DNA of 64,000 nucleotides from Apium graveolens (Eukaryota > Streptophyta > Magnoliopsida > Apiales > Apiaceae): positions 44,070,192 to 44,134,191 of the forward strand of contig NC_133657.1 in assembly GCF_009905375.1 (NCBI RefSeq), given 5' to 3'. Position numbers and translations under genes: made by a program. Below the pieces are notes generated by a model. It ran no database searches. It was given only the letters and a program-made list of their open reading frames with translations, and had not been told where the DNA came from. Of this stretch, positions 1 through 9,185 are shown piece after piece; position 1 is the first letter of the stretch, and each line of letters starts with the position of its first letter.

Positions 1-615
1 TAATTACCTCATGATTTAACAATGCTTGGAACTAGGATTTTGAATTTTTCCTCTTTGAAAAAGAAGAAAAGCCGAGAGCTTTGATGAAGAAATGAAATAA
101 ACTTTGTGTTTTGGTGAAAATGAAATGTTTTGGCTTGGTTGGTTGCTTTTGATTTGTTTTATTTTGTTACCTTTTACCATGGTAACTTTTGTGTGGTTCT
201 AAATCAACCAACAACACACTTTGCTTTGGTCATGCTTATGTCACCATGTGATGTCACCCTCCCACCTTTATCCTCTTCTTATTAGTTTGATGACAACATC
301 CCCACTAACCTCTTTGATTAGCTTCTAATTACTTGGCTAATGACCGCTGATCTGTTATACGGTTCGCTTAACTTTCATTTTCGTTTATCGTTTAGGGATC
401 ATACCCGGGATCTTATTACTTGGGTTCCTTTAACCTTTCTCAATACATTATATTCCTTTTATGATCCTCTCTTAAAATCGTAGAATTTAAATCCTTTTTA
501 TCCTGTTACCTTATACTAAATTCCTTCGGTATCTGGTGGATTTTCGGGAAAAATCAAATTGTTTGGATTTGGATTCTAACGATCTTTACATACACTTATA
601 TACCACATAGAGTAC
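1..615 (-). mobile_element. Partial gypsy LTR, family D, minus orientation
   Basis: Read on the minus strand, this stretch aligns by eye with about 12620-13260 on the plus strand. Shared landmarks are the block around 520-560 (a ggattttcggg-type motif next to ataccgaagg on the reverse strand) and the gtgtatgtaaag block near 575-595. It is therefore a second, inverted copy of the LTR that follows the gypsy pol end at 12.5 kb. It runs off the left edge of the window. On the right it meets the copia reading frame of element N at about 615-630, so it either inserted there or was joined by deletion. No coding sequence is seen. Confidence 0.6.
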
Positions 616-1265
616 TAATAATATCCCAGAAGATCAATAAAAGAATCCCTACATAGTGTGGCATGAAAAGTTTTCTTATTCAGCATAATCAGCAAAACAC
701 TATTCATAAGGGTTTCAAAAATTCCAAAAATTGGGGTTATTACAATTGAATACACCAACTTTTGCACCACACTTGAAATTTTGTCATGCCCTGTCTTCCT
801 GCATGTGAAGGCCCTCACCACAGAATCAAAGATGAATGACCACTCCTTCCTTAGATTTATTCTGTTCAGGCTTGATAAGTTGATTCTTCCACCATAATTG
901 ATGAAGTCCAGAAACTCAATCAGCTCATCAGGAGTTGGCACCTCCATCAGGTTTATAGTGGGAAATCCCGAAGCTATGTTCATATCTTGCTCATTAAACT
1001 CAATTTATTGTCCTCCAACTGAGGAAGTCACCACCAGAGATACAGAATTGTCATTCATCACAGTCCTTACCATAGCTGTAGTCCAAAACGCTTATAACAC
1101 ATCCAGGTACAACACTCGGTTAGCAGTCAAGGCTCCTGCAATGTAAGATTCAGACAGAAATTTTACAAACCCCTTGAAACTATCAGGGGCTTGCTTAACA
1201 TCAGTTAAAGCTAAGTAGTTTGTTCCTTTCTCTAGGATAGTTGCTCTAACATTGTTTTTTGCCAT
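615..1265 (-). pseudogene. Extra post-pol reading frame of copia N
   Basis: A single frame runs from ATG 1265-1263 to the TAG at 617-615, about 217 codons. It is broken only by two TAA stops, at 1094-1092 and 1007-1005; both could come from CAA. The frame lies downstream of RNase H in the same orientation, after a spacer of about 0.85 kb, so it belongs to the element and sits where env-like or other accessory ORFs occur in some copia lineages. The predicted protein is mixed globular, with motifs such as FKGFVKFLSESY, REWSF-type (RKEWSFIFDS) and FTCRKTGHDKISSVVQKLVY. No transmembrane segment, signal peptide or retroviral motif is apparent. The C-terminus is probably lost at the junction with the neighbouring LTR. 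Function unknown. Confidence 0.6.
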
Positions 1266-1269
1266 TGTT

Positions 1270-2100
1270 GTTTAGTGAGTGTGAATGGGTAAGAAGAATT
1301 TTTGAGAAAGGAGTAAAAATGAGAGAGAAATTAATTTTGGACTTGAAGTTAGGTCACTTTAGATCTCGAAAGTTGTAAGTATGTATATGTATCTAGAAGT
1401 ATGGGTATTTATAGTAAAAGCTAATGACTTGTCGAGAAGTCAAAAATAGACGTTTGGCTTATGCTTATCGAGAAGTCATTTTGAAATAAGAGACATCTCG
1501 ACCAGTCAATTTATATATTTTTGTAGAAAATAAATAAAGATTTACTTATTGAGATGTAAAAATAAATACCCAGTTTGTCCAAATTGGACTAAAAGGATTC
1601 TAATTTTTATTTGAATAAATTCAACATAAAATCAGAATATGAGAAAATTATTTCAGTTTTGAGTTATTTGATAAGTCTAGAAATAATACTTGTAGAGAAT
1701 TTTGTAAGTTAACACTTGTAGAGAACTCTATAGTAACTTATGGATAAGTCATAATAATGCTTGTCGAGAAGTCACTCGAGAAGTCAGTAAATTGACTTGT
1801 CGAGGACTCATTCGAGAAGTCTTAAAATGACTTGTCGACAAGTCAATTAGACTTATCAAGAACTCAGTTCTCTATATACTCCTAATCAATTTTAATTCTG
1901 ACTTATGATAATTTTACATATTAAGAATGTAAATTACCAGTTTAGCAGTTAACTTAAAATTTGAAAATTTTTAAGTTGAATTTTTATTTTGAAGAATAAA
2001 TATGCAGAGATTTCTGAAATATTTATACGTCATATTTCAGTTAATTTCTAATAAAAATCAGATTGATTTAGATTTACTGGAAATTAATATGCTACAACAC
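1270..2100 (-). repeat. Spacer between pol and extra ORF, with repeated GACTTGTCGA motifs
   Basis: AT-rich non-coding sequence with many copies of a short unit of the form acttgtcgagaagtc, clustered at 1425-1510 and 1755-1875. One stretch, 1828-1845, is a perfect 18-bp palindrome (TGACTTGTCGACAAGTCA). The same kind of unit recurs in this element's 5' LTR (8340-8830). The element may carry a multi-copy binding site for a host factor, or this may be a slippage-expanded minisatellite. I considered a 3' LTR here, but the ends do not match the 5' LTR and the extra ORF follows. Confidence 0.55.
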
Positions 2101-2118
2101 ACTAGCTGAGTTCTTGCC

Positions 2119-2655
2119 TTAGGATGAAGAATTTAGCATTCCAATTTCACCTATAAGTCTAGTAAAAATAGCTCCATCCAAAGGTTTAGTAAAAATATCT
2201 GCTAGTTGTTTTTCTGTTGGAACAAAAATAAGCTCAATGGTACCATTTGCAGCATGTTCTCTAATAAAATGGTACCTTACATCAATGTGCTTTGTTCTTG
2301 AATGATTAAATGGATTAGCCACAATAGATATAGCACTAGTATTGTCACATATAATGGGAATTTTGTGTAACACTAGGCCATAGTCCATTAGCTGATTTTT
2401 AATCCAAAGCACTTGAGCACAACAACTTCCAGCAGCTATGTATTCAGCTTTAGCTGTGGAAGTTGACACAGATTATTGTTTCTTGCTATGCCAAGATACA
2501 AGTCTTTGTCCAAGAAACTAACAACTCCCAATTATACTTTTTCTTTCCACCCTGCATCTAGCAAAATCTGTATTTGTGTAACCAACAGCTTCAAAACCAG
2601 TTCACTTAGGATACCACAATCCCAAGTTAGGAGTCCCCTTCAAGTATCTGAAAAT
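2119..2655 (-). pseudogene. Copia RNase H (N)
   Basis: C-terminal RNase H domain of the copia polyprotein, which degrades the RNA strand of the RNA-DNA hybrid during reverse transcription. The copia signature STAKAEYIAAGSCCAQVLWIK is present at the start of the 2469-2119 segment, followed by DNTSAI and the HID.RYHFIRE motif of plant copia RNase H. The upstream half (2655-2470) is in the same frame but has stops after GSC, after SKKQ and near the start; two of these are TAG or TAA in place of probable Gln codons. It follows RT directly, as expected. Confidence 0.85.
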
Positions 2656-3612
2656 TCATTTAACAGCCATCAAATGTGATTCTTTTGGATTGGCTTGAAA
2701 TCTTGCACAAAGACATGTTTCAAACATTATGTCTGGTCTACTTGCAGTCAAGTAAAGCAATGATCCAATCATTCCTCTATAACTTGAAATGTCTACATTC
2801 TTGACTTTCCTGTCTCCATCCAACTTTGTTGAAGTAGATATAGGCGTAGAAGCGGGTGAACAATCAATCATACCAAACTTCTTTAATAAATCATTGACAT
2901 ACTTAGTTTGGTTGATGAAGATTCCATCATTTCTTTGACTAACTTGGAGTCCAAGAAAATAACTTAATTCCCCAATCATGTTCATTTCATATTCACTCTG
3001 CATAAGCTTAGAGAATCTTTGGCACAACTTCTCATTTGTAGATCTAAATATAATTTCATTTACATAGATCTGGACTAGAATCATGTCATTTCCATGGTTT
3101 TTGTAGAAGAGATTTTTGTCTATGGTACATCTAGTAAGAAGCAGAAATTTTGATAATGTATCATACCAAGCTCTAGGTGCCTGCTTTAATCTATATGGAG
3201 CCTGGAGTAGTTTATACACAAAGTTTAGAAATTTAGGATCTTCAAAGCTAGGTGGCTATTGCACATACACTTCTTCGTCTACCTCACCATTTAGGAAGGC
3301 ACTTTTCACATCCATTTAATACACTTTGAAATTTGAGTATGCAGCAAATGCTAGAAAAATCCTTATTGCTTTAAGTCTTCCAACTGGAGCAAAAGTTTCA
3401 TCATAATCAATTCCTTATTCCTGTGAGTAGCCTTTTGCAACCAACCTTGCTTTGTTCCTGGTAACCACACCATTTTCATACATCTTGTTCCTGTACACCC
3501 ACTTTGTTCCAATTACACTTCTATTTTTTGGTGCAGGAATTAACTCCCAAACTTTGTTTCTTTCAAACTGATTGAGCTCCTCTTGCATAGCAGATATCCA
3601 ATCAGGGTCCAT
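2656..3612 (-). pseudogene. Copia reverse transcriptase (N)
   Basis: RVT_2-type reverse transcriptase. The N-terminus (3612-3415) has the plant copia opening WISAMQEELNQFERNKVWEL and KWVYRNK. The palm follows with LLQAPYRLKQAPRAWYD, then GELSYFLGLQVSQ and the C-terminal SRPDIMF. The catalytic YVDD motif reads YVNE here (about 3070-3060), so both metal-binding aspartates are lost. Stops between 3415 and 3219 interrupt the frame after SQE, after KVY and after VQ; all three look like CAA/CAG to TAA/TAG changes. Inactive. Confidence 0.88.
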
Positions 3613-3614
3613 TA

Positions 3615-4830
3615 GAGCTTCTTCAGATTTTTTGGGCTCAACTTGAGATAGAAAGCATGCATGTAGAAACTCATTAGCAGTTGCACTCCTAGTCTTTACA
3701 CCAGCATTAGGATCACCAATTATTGCATTAGTATTGTGACTCCTATCTCATTTTCTGGTGTGAATTTGTTGACTGGTACCTTCATCATTTTCTTCATTAT
3801 TGGTATGATTTGTAGATTCTTCTTCTCTTTATCTCCCTGAGTTTGTGCTATCAAAATTAGGTGTTTGAGATGAGATTCCATTTCCTTGATTTTCTTGTCC
3901 TGTAGATTCTTCATTTATTACTTGTTGTGCATTATCTTCACCATCTTCATCTGAATCACTGTTGATATTAAGATTTTCAAATGCAAGGGCTTCAGCTTCA
4001 TTTTCATCAAGGCATTCCAAGCCTGGACATTTGTCATCATCAAAAGTCATATTTGTGCTCTCCATGATTATCTACTAATCAATAACATAAACCTTGTAGG
4101 CAGTTCTCTTCAATAAATATCCCAGAAAAATTGCTTCAAAAACTTTTGAGTCAAATTTTCCCACATATTCAGAATCATCTTTCAGGATGTAACACTTGCT
4201 TCCAAAAACATGAAGATTCTTTACTATAGGCTTCCTTTTAGACATGATTGATTAGGGTGATTTACCATACACGTTGTTGATGAGATATCTGTTTTGAGTG
4301 TATCATGCAGTGTTAACAGCTTCTTCCCAAAAATTGGTTGTCAAGTTTGCATCTTGCAGCATTGTCCTTGCAGCTTCTACTAATGTTCTATTTTTTCTCT
4401 CAACTACACCAATTTGTTGAGGTGTTCTAGCTACAGAGAATTCTTGGACAATGCCTTTGTTTTTGCAGAATTCACTCAATGTTGCATTTCTGAATTATGT
4501 ACTATTATCACTTCTCAATCTTTTTACACAATTATGATCTTCGGCCTATTTTTCTATCTTCTTTATGTGTTCAATAATGATGTGTGGAGTTTCATCCTTA
4601 TAATGCATAAATTCTACCCATGTGTATCTTGAGAAATCATCCACCATCACAAGTGCATATTTATTCCTTGAAATTGATAAGACATTTACTAGCCCAAACA
4701 AGTTCATATGAATCAGTTGCAGAGGTGCACTTATGGAATTCACAGTTTTTGACTTATGACTTGATCTTTTCATTTTTTTTCTGGCAGGCCTCACAAACTT
4801 CAATTTGAGCAAACTCCAACTTTGGCATAT
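3615..4830 (-). pseudogene. Copia integrase core and IN-RT linker (N)
   Basis: Integrase core (rve) from about 4830 to 4400, then the acidic linker between integrase and RT (4065-3720, rich in D, E and N). Visible motifs are MVDDFSRYTWVEFM near 4680-4630 and GVVERKNRTLVEAARTM around 4430-4370, which carries the catalytic Glu. The first catalytic Asp (in the IHM-LFG context near 4704) reads Asn. Stops and shifts break the frame at several points, including 4546 and the region around 4260-4330. The protein would insert element cDNA into host DNA. Confidence 0.8.
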
Positions 4831-5330
4831 CTCTCACCAACTCTTTATTGACCAGAGTGATTGCCTTGTAATTTAAATGTGAGAGTCTCTTGTGCCAAAG
4901 TTTGTTTTGCTCTGAGGATGCCTTGGTGTAGAAGCAACGGATTTCACCCATATTTGTTGAGTCCAAGTATGCAACAAACAAGCTTCCTTTCCTTGCTCCT
5001 TTCAGAGCAATTTGACCAGTTTTCTTGCTGATAAAAGTGCATTCTTCTTTGTTGAATAAGACTTCAAAACCTTTGTCTGCAAATTGGCTAACACTTATAA
5101 GATTCACTTCAAGACCAGCTACATGTGCTACATCATCAATGACATTATTTCCAGAAAGATTTTTACCATATCCCATTGTGAATCCTTTGCTGTTGTCTCC
5201 AAAGGTCACCAAAGGGCCAGCCTTCTCCTCAAATTATGATAGCAGGGCTTTATCACCTGTCATATGCCTGGAATATCCACTTTCAATGATCCATATGACC
5301 TTCTTCACTTTTCCCTGCACACAATGAGTT
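4754..5330 (-). pseudogene. Copia protease and GAG-pre-integrase zinc domain (N)
   Basis: The pre-integrase HHCC domain is clear: LWHKRLSHLN followed by CEACQKKN (about 4890-4760). Just upstream (5290-5210) is the retropepsin region, with the copia pattern SG.SRHMTGDKALLS and, after one stop, VTFGDNSKGFTMGYG. The catalytic aspartate of the DSG triad is replaced by glutamate (ESG, 5284-5276). Copia proteases cut the Gag-Pol polyprotein; this copy would be impaired even without the stop. Confidence 0.8.
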
Positions 5331-6660
5331 TTAGTTATGTTTAGCAACCCAAGCAAAGTTGGGTAATTTCTTCTTGTTAACTAATCTAGCAGAAGTAGAG
5401 TGAGTTGTTTCAGATAAAATAGAATTCAGTGACTGTTGTGCATTTTCCCTATTTATTGTAGACCCAACCATTGTTTCTTTGAGGTCTACTCTCAATTTGT
5501 GGCAGCTCTTCATTACTTTCAAATTGCAAGAAATGCAGTCAAACTTGTCACAGAATGAGTAGGGATCATTTATATTGGCTTCATTATATTTGCAAGCTCC
5601 TTCAGCTGGCTTACTAACTTCCTTTTTGTAAAGATGAGTTAGGTGATTCAAAGAGCTACATTTCTCACATATTTTTCTTGGAGCATATGTAACATAAGCA
5701 AAATTATTGCTTTTGTTTATCCCAATTTTCCCATTTCTATTTATCTTTTTCTTTCTTGCATCTTCAATCTTATTTCTTTGACAGGTGTCTTGGTGCTTTG
5801 GTTGTCCATGAGATTTTCTTGAGTCTTAGAAGATTGAGTTGAATATGCTCTTTTCTTCTCATTATCCTCATCTGCAATTTCTTGCTTGATAATCAATTCT
5901 TCTTCACTGAAGTTTACTTCACAAGCCTTGAACATAGGTGACCCAACCTTTTTCAACATTGCTAGAATAGTTTCATTTTCTGTTGCTTTTCCTTTGTCAC
6001 TTATGTTTTTCTTTTTATTGTTCAAGGCATCATAATCAAGACCAATAGCAATGTTTGCACATGGCTTGTTTTTCTCATGGTATTGACCAACCAATTCAGA
6101 TGCATTCCTGAAGGACTTCAACTTCGCTTCATTTTTCTCTAGTTTTTCCCTTAACACGGCTTCAATCTCCTTTGCACACTTGAGCTTGTTCTTCAGATAA
6201 ACATTTTCTTGTTTTACAGCTTCAAGCTCTACTATCAACAATTCAGTTTCTTGCTTTTCATTCTCATGCTTCTCATTTATCTTTGTCAATCTGCTTACTT
6301 CTTCATTAGCAGCCACCATACTTGTATGAATGTGAAACATTTATGTGCTCATCTTTTCAACAGTTTCCTCATATTGATTCACATTTAAATCAATGGTGGT
6401 AAGAGTTTGTACCTGTGTTTTTGATGAAGAAGACTCTCCTTGCTCCAAGGCCATTAAAGCATTATTTTCAACTTCCTTATCTTCATCATTATCAGAGTCA
6501 TCCCAACTTTTACCTTCTGCAATATAAGTTTTGCTTTGTTGTTCCTTTAGAAGAGCTTCATACTTTGCTTCTAATTCAAGATAAGATTTATCTTTCTTTG
6601 TCTTTTTGGGTTTCCTGCACTTTATAGCAAAATGGCCCAACTCATCACAGTTGAAGCACC
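5331..6660 (-). pseudogene. Copia gag C-terminal part: zinc knuckle and long coiled coil (N)
   Basis: The CX2CX4HX4C zinc knuckle CFNCDELGHFAIKC is at 6658-6617 and would bind element RNA. It is followed by a Lys/Glu-rich segment and then a heptad-like coiled coil of roughly 100 residues (6340-5950, for example LTKINEKHENEKQETELLIVE), with a further Cys-containing segment to 5331. There are stops between 6341 and 6340 and around 5740-5652. A long coiled coil between zinc knuckle and protease is unlike short copia gags and is also seen in element K. Confidence 0.75.
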
Positions 6661-7045
6661 TTATCTTTGATCTGTCAACATATCCAATTTTGTAACCATT
6701 TTTACTATCAGGTGTGTACTTCCCTTTTCCTTTCCAACTGTTGTCTTTGTTGAAAGATTGTCCTTTACCCTTGAAAAACCTTGCCTTCTTAACTCTAATA
6801 TTAGAGAACTTTCTAGCTAGATAGGCTATTGATTGATCTAGCTCATCAAGTTCATCTAGGGTGTAGAACTCATCTTCTTCCAGTTCCAGTATAACTTGTT
6901 CCTGTGAATCATTGATTCTTTGCTCACTTGTTGAGGCAGCTGGAGTCTAGGATCTTGGCTCATCATTAGAGGTCTAGATTTCATTGACAATTAGGGCACT
7001 TAAACCATCTACAACATGCCCTTGATCAGACCTTAATGATTTCCT

Positions 7046-7720
7046 TTAAATCATTTCTAGTTCATATATTTTCAAGATTCCATACAGGACTTCCAGAGTT
7101 ATTCTGCTCAAGTCTATCCCTTCCCTGATTGCTGAGATTTTATGTTCCAAATGATCATGGAGAGTAAGCAAAAATTTCAAGTTCACTTCTTCAGCATCAT
7201 AGTACTTGTCATGAAGCTGCAAGTTATTGATCAGCTTATTGAACCTTTCAAACATATCAGTAATGTTTTCCTTTGGCTTAGCCATAAAACCCTCATACTG
7301 TGAAATCAGTATTCTTCTTTGAGTTGACCTAACTTTCTCAGTTCCTTCACACAATATCTCTATCTCTTCCCAGATCTGTTTTGCAGTGTCACAGTTGACA
7401 ATGTTGTTATACATTACATTTCCAAGTGACTCTATTAAAATTAACTGCAAGCCACTATCCAGGGAGACTTTTTCTTTCTCACGCTCAGTGTATTCTACAG
7501 GGTCCTTGGGAGCATAATGAGTTGGAATAACCATATCTCCATCTGTAGATTCATCAACTGTAACCATAGGAATGAAGGGCCCATTTTTGAGAATCTGAAT
7601 ATACAGTGGATTGGCCATTCTGATAAACAACATCATTTTCTTCTTCCATAGAGTATAGTTAGCTTTGTCAAAAGTAGGGATTTTGATGCTACTGATTTTC
7701 TGTGTATTCATTCTTCCAAG
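7046..7720 (-). pseudogene. Copia gag N-terminal domain (N)
   Basis: Capsid-like Gag of the UBN2/DUF4219 type. The likely start is MNTQKISSIKIPTFDKANY (about 7713), soon after the primer site; the open frame extends upstream to 7843, but that part lies in the LTR. Core motifs are WKKKMMLFI, TAKQIWEEIEILCEGTEKV and YEGFMAKPKENITDMFERFNKLINNLQ. A TAA-type break after LEMI at 7046 separates it from the zinc-knuckle part, although the frame resumes below it. Confidence 0.85.
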
Positions 7721-7748
7721 ATCTTGAATATGTTTACTTTCAGATTTT

Positions 7749-7760
7749 GCTCTGATACCA
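7749..7760 (-). promoter_or_regulatory. Primer binding site of copia N (Met-tRNA type)
   Basis: On the minus strand the sequence TGGTATCAGAGC lies two bases inside the end of the 5' LTR. This is the usual initiator-Met tRNA primer site of plant copia elements, where minus-strand DNA synthesis starts. Confidence 0.9.
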
Positions 7761-8339
7761 CTTGTTAGTAAATGAATAATACACAAGGGGTGAATGTGTT
7801 TTAGGTGTTTTTGTGATTTTCTTGAATCTTTATGGTTGAACAAAGTAAATTAAATTTTGTAGAGAAATGTGTTAATGCATAATATAAGCATGCAATATAA
7901 AGAACACAGATATTTCAAAACTCACTTAATTTTATATTAAAATTAAGAATATTTTGCTACAAAATTTTTAGGCTCTTTGTTGATAAAGAGCTTAGCTTCT
8001 CCTTGAGAGTGTTACAAGATTTTTCTTTCTAAATTGTTACCTCTAACAAAGGACCAGTGTTAACTTTATAAATCAGTTAACTACTAGTTTACACAATGTA
8101 CAATAAGACATGCTATTAAGCTTTAGTAAATTGTCACTTGTCATTTCCATTTTAGGAAAAGTGAATCATCTATTTATGGCTTAACATATCTTTAGCATCA
8201 TGTGATTACTTTGATCTTCCTTTGTCAGTTAATCTTCACCATTGATCTTGCACATCCTTCAAGCTACTTTTTGTAGACTTGTCAATCCAGCTAGTTGTAT
8301 TGTTTGCTGATTGTAGATCTTGGATATTGAACTGGTCTG

Positions 8340-8830
8340 TATTTTGTACTTTGAGAATTTACCTCGAGATCTCTAGTTAGGCATATAGAGATCTTGACAT
8401 CTCGATAAGTATAATGACTTATCGATATCTCTAATACTCTATAGTGAATTTGACTTATAGAGGTCTCTGAATTCTCTATAAGAGACGTTGACTTGTCGAG
8501 GTCTTTCAGCTTCATGTCTTCACTTTGACTTGTCGACAACTTAGAGTTCTCTAGTGAATTTTGACTTATCGATATCTCTGAGTTCTCTAGTGGACTTTGA
8601 CTTATCGATAACTCAGAGTTCTCTAATGAATGTAAACTTGTCGATAACTATGAGTTCTCTAGTGAAGAAATGACTTTTCGATATCTCCAAACTTCATGTT
8701 TTTAATTGACTTGTCGATATCTTTCTGAGTTCTCGAGTAGCTTTCCTGACTTCTCGATAAATCATTTGGAGTTCTCGAGTGACTTCTCTATAACACTAAA
8801 TATATGACTTCTGGAGATCTTGACTTAGAG
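8340..8830. repeat. Degenerate repeat array inside the LTR of copia N
   Basis: About a dozen copies of two alternating units, gacttatcgatatctc-like and gagttctctagtgaa-like, spaced roughly 38-48 bp apart. The first unit contains the TCGA core also found in the post-pol spacer of the same element (1425-1875). LTR arrays of this kind often sit in U3 and can act as enhancer repeats; that role is inference. Confidence 0.65.
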
Positions 8831-8902
8831 TATTTTTATCCAAACAGATATATTCAACTTCAAGCTTCTTCAAAATTCTTCTGAGGCATGATCTTCTTGA
8901 TC

Positions 8903-8970
8903 TTCTTCCAGATAGAATCCTTAGGCTTGATACCGTTTCTTCCAGATAGAATCCTTAGGCTTGATACCGT
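8903..8970. repeat. Perfect 34-bp tandem duplication
   Basis: The unit starting ttcttccagatagaatcc at 8903 is repeated exactly at 8937. It lies in the LTR of copia N and looks like a recent slippage event. Confidence 0.9.
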
Positions 8971-9120
8971 TTAAGTAAAAAGACTCCAGTCTGCTCCTTT
9001 ACATTTTTACAGACTTTAAAATGTTATAAGTACAAATACAAAGTAAGATAATAATACAACTTACTTAGGGTTGTCAATTTGACTTAGTCTTGTTTAGATA
9101 CATGCATGTCTTGCACAACA

Positions 9121-9185
9121 AGAAGAATCTAGGTCCTGCGGTTATAAGAATTTATTTTCTGATGTATAAGGTATGGAGGTTTGTA
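9121..9185. other. Short flank between LTR N and LTR C
   Basis: Sixty-five bases outside LTR N. They match no neighbouring element that I can see. They should hold the 5' target duplication of N (agaag at 9121-9125), but the partner end is lost. Confidence 0.4.

Larger units (their letters stand above)
615..9120 (-). mobile_element. Ty1/copia element N, truncated at its 3' end
   Basis: On the minus strand the order is 5' LTR (7763-9120), Met-tRNA-type primer site, gag with zinc knuckle, protease, integrase, reverse transcriptase, RNase H, a repeat-rich spacer and an extra reading frame. This protease-integrase-RT order defines copia. The 3' LTR is absent because the element stops at about 615 against another LTR. 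All frames carry stops or shifts, and catalytic residues of protease, integrase and RT are changed, so the copy is dead. A gag coiled coil plus a long post-pol region with its own ORF recalls SIRE/Maximus-like copia elements, but the clade cannot be settled by eye. Confidence 0.85.
7763..9120 (-). mobile_element. 5' LTR of copia N (1358 bp)
   Basis: On the plus strand it starts TGTTAGTAAATG and ends TTGCACAACA, giving the TG...CA ends of an LTR, and it abuts the primer site. It contains a minisatellite-like array at 8340-8830, a perfect 34-bp tandem duplication at 8903-8970, and AT-rich flanks. The matching 3' LTR is not in the window. Confidence 0.85.

Noticed and set aside
1270..2100. 3' LTR of copia N directly after RNase H
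   Set aside because: Apart from the TCGA units it does not follow the 5' LTR sequence, and a sense reading frame continues downstream. It is better read as a spacer.
8340..8830. CRISPR-like array
   Set aside because: Units are degenerate, spacers are not unique and of even length, and the sequence is inside a plant LTR.
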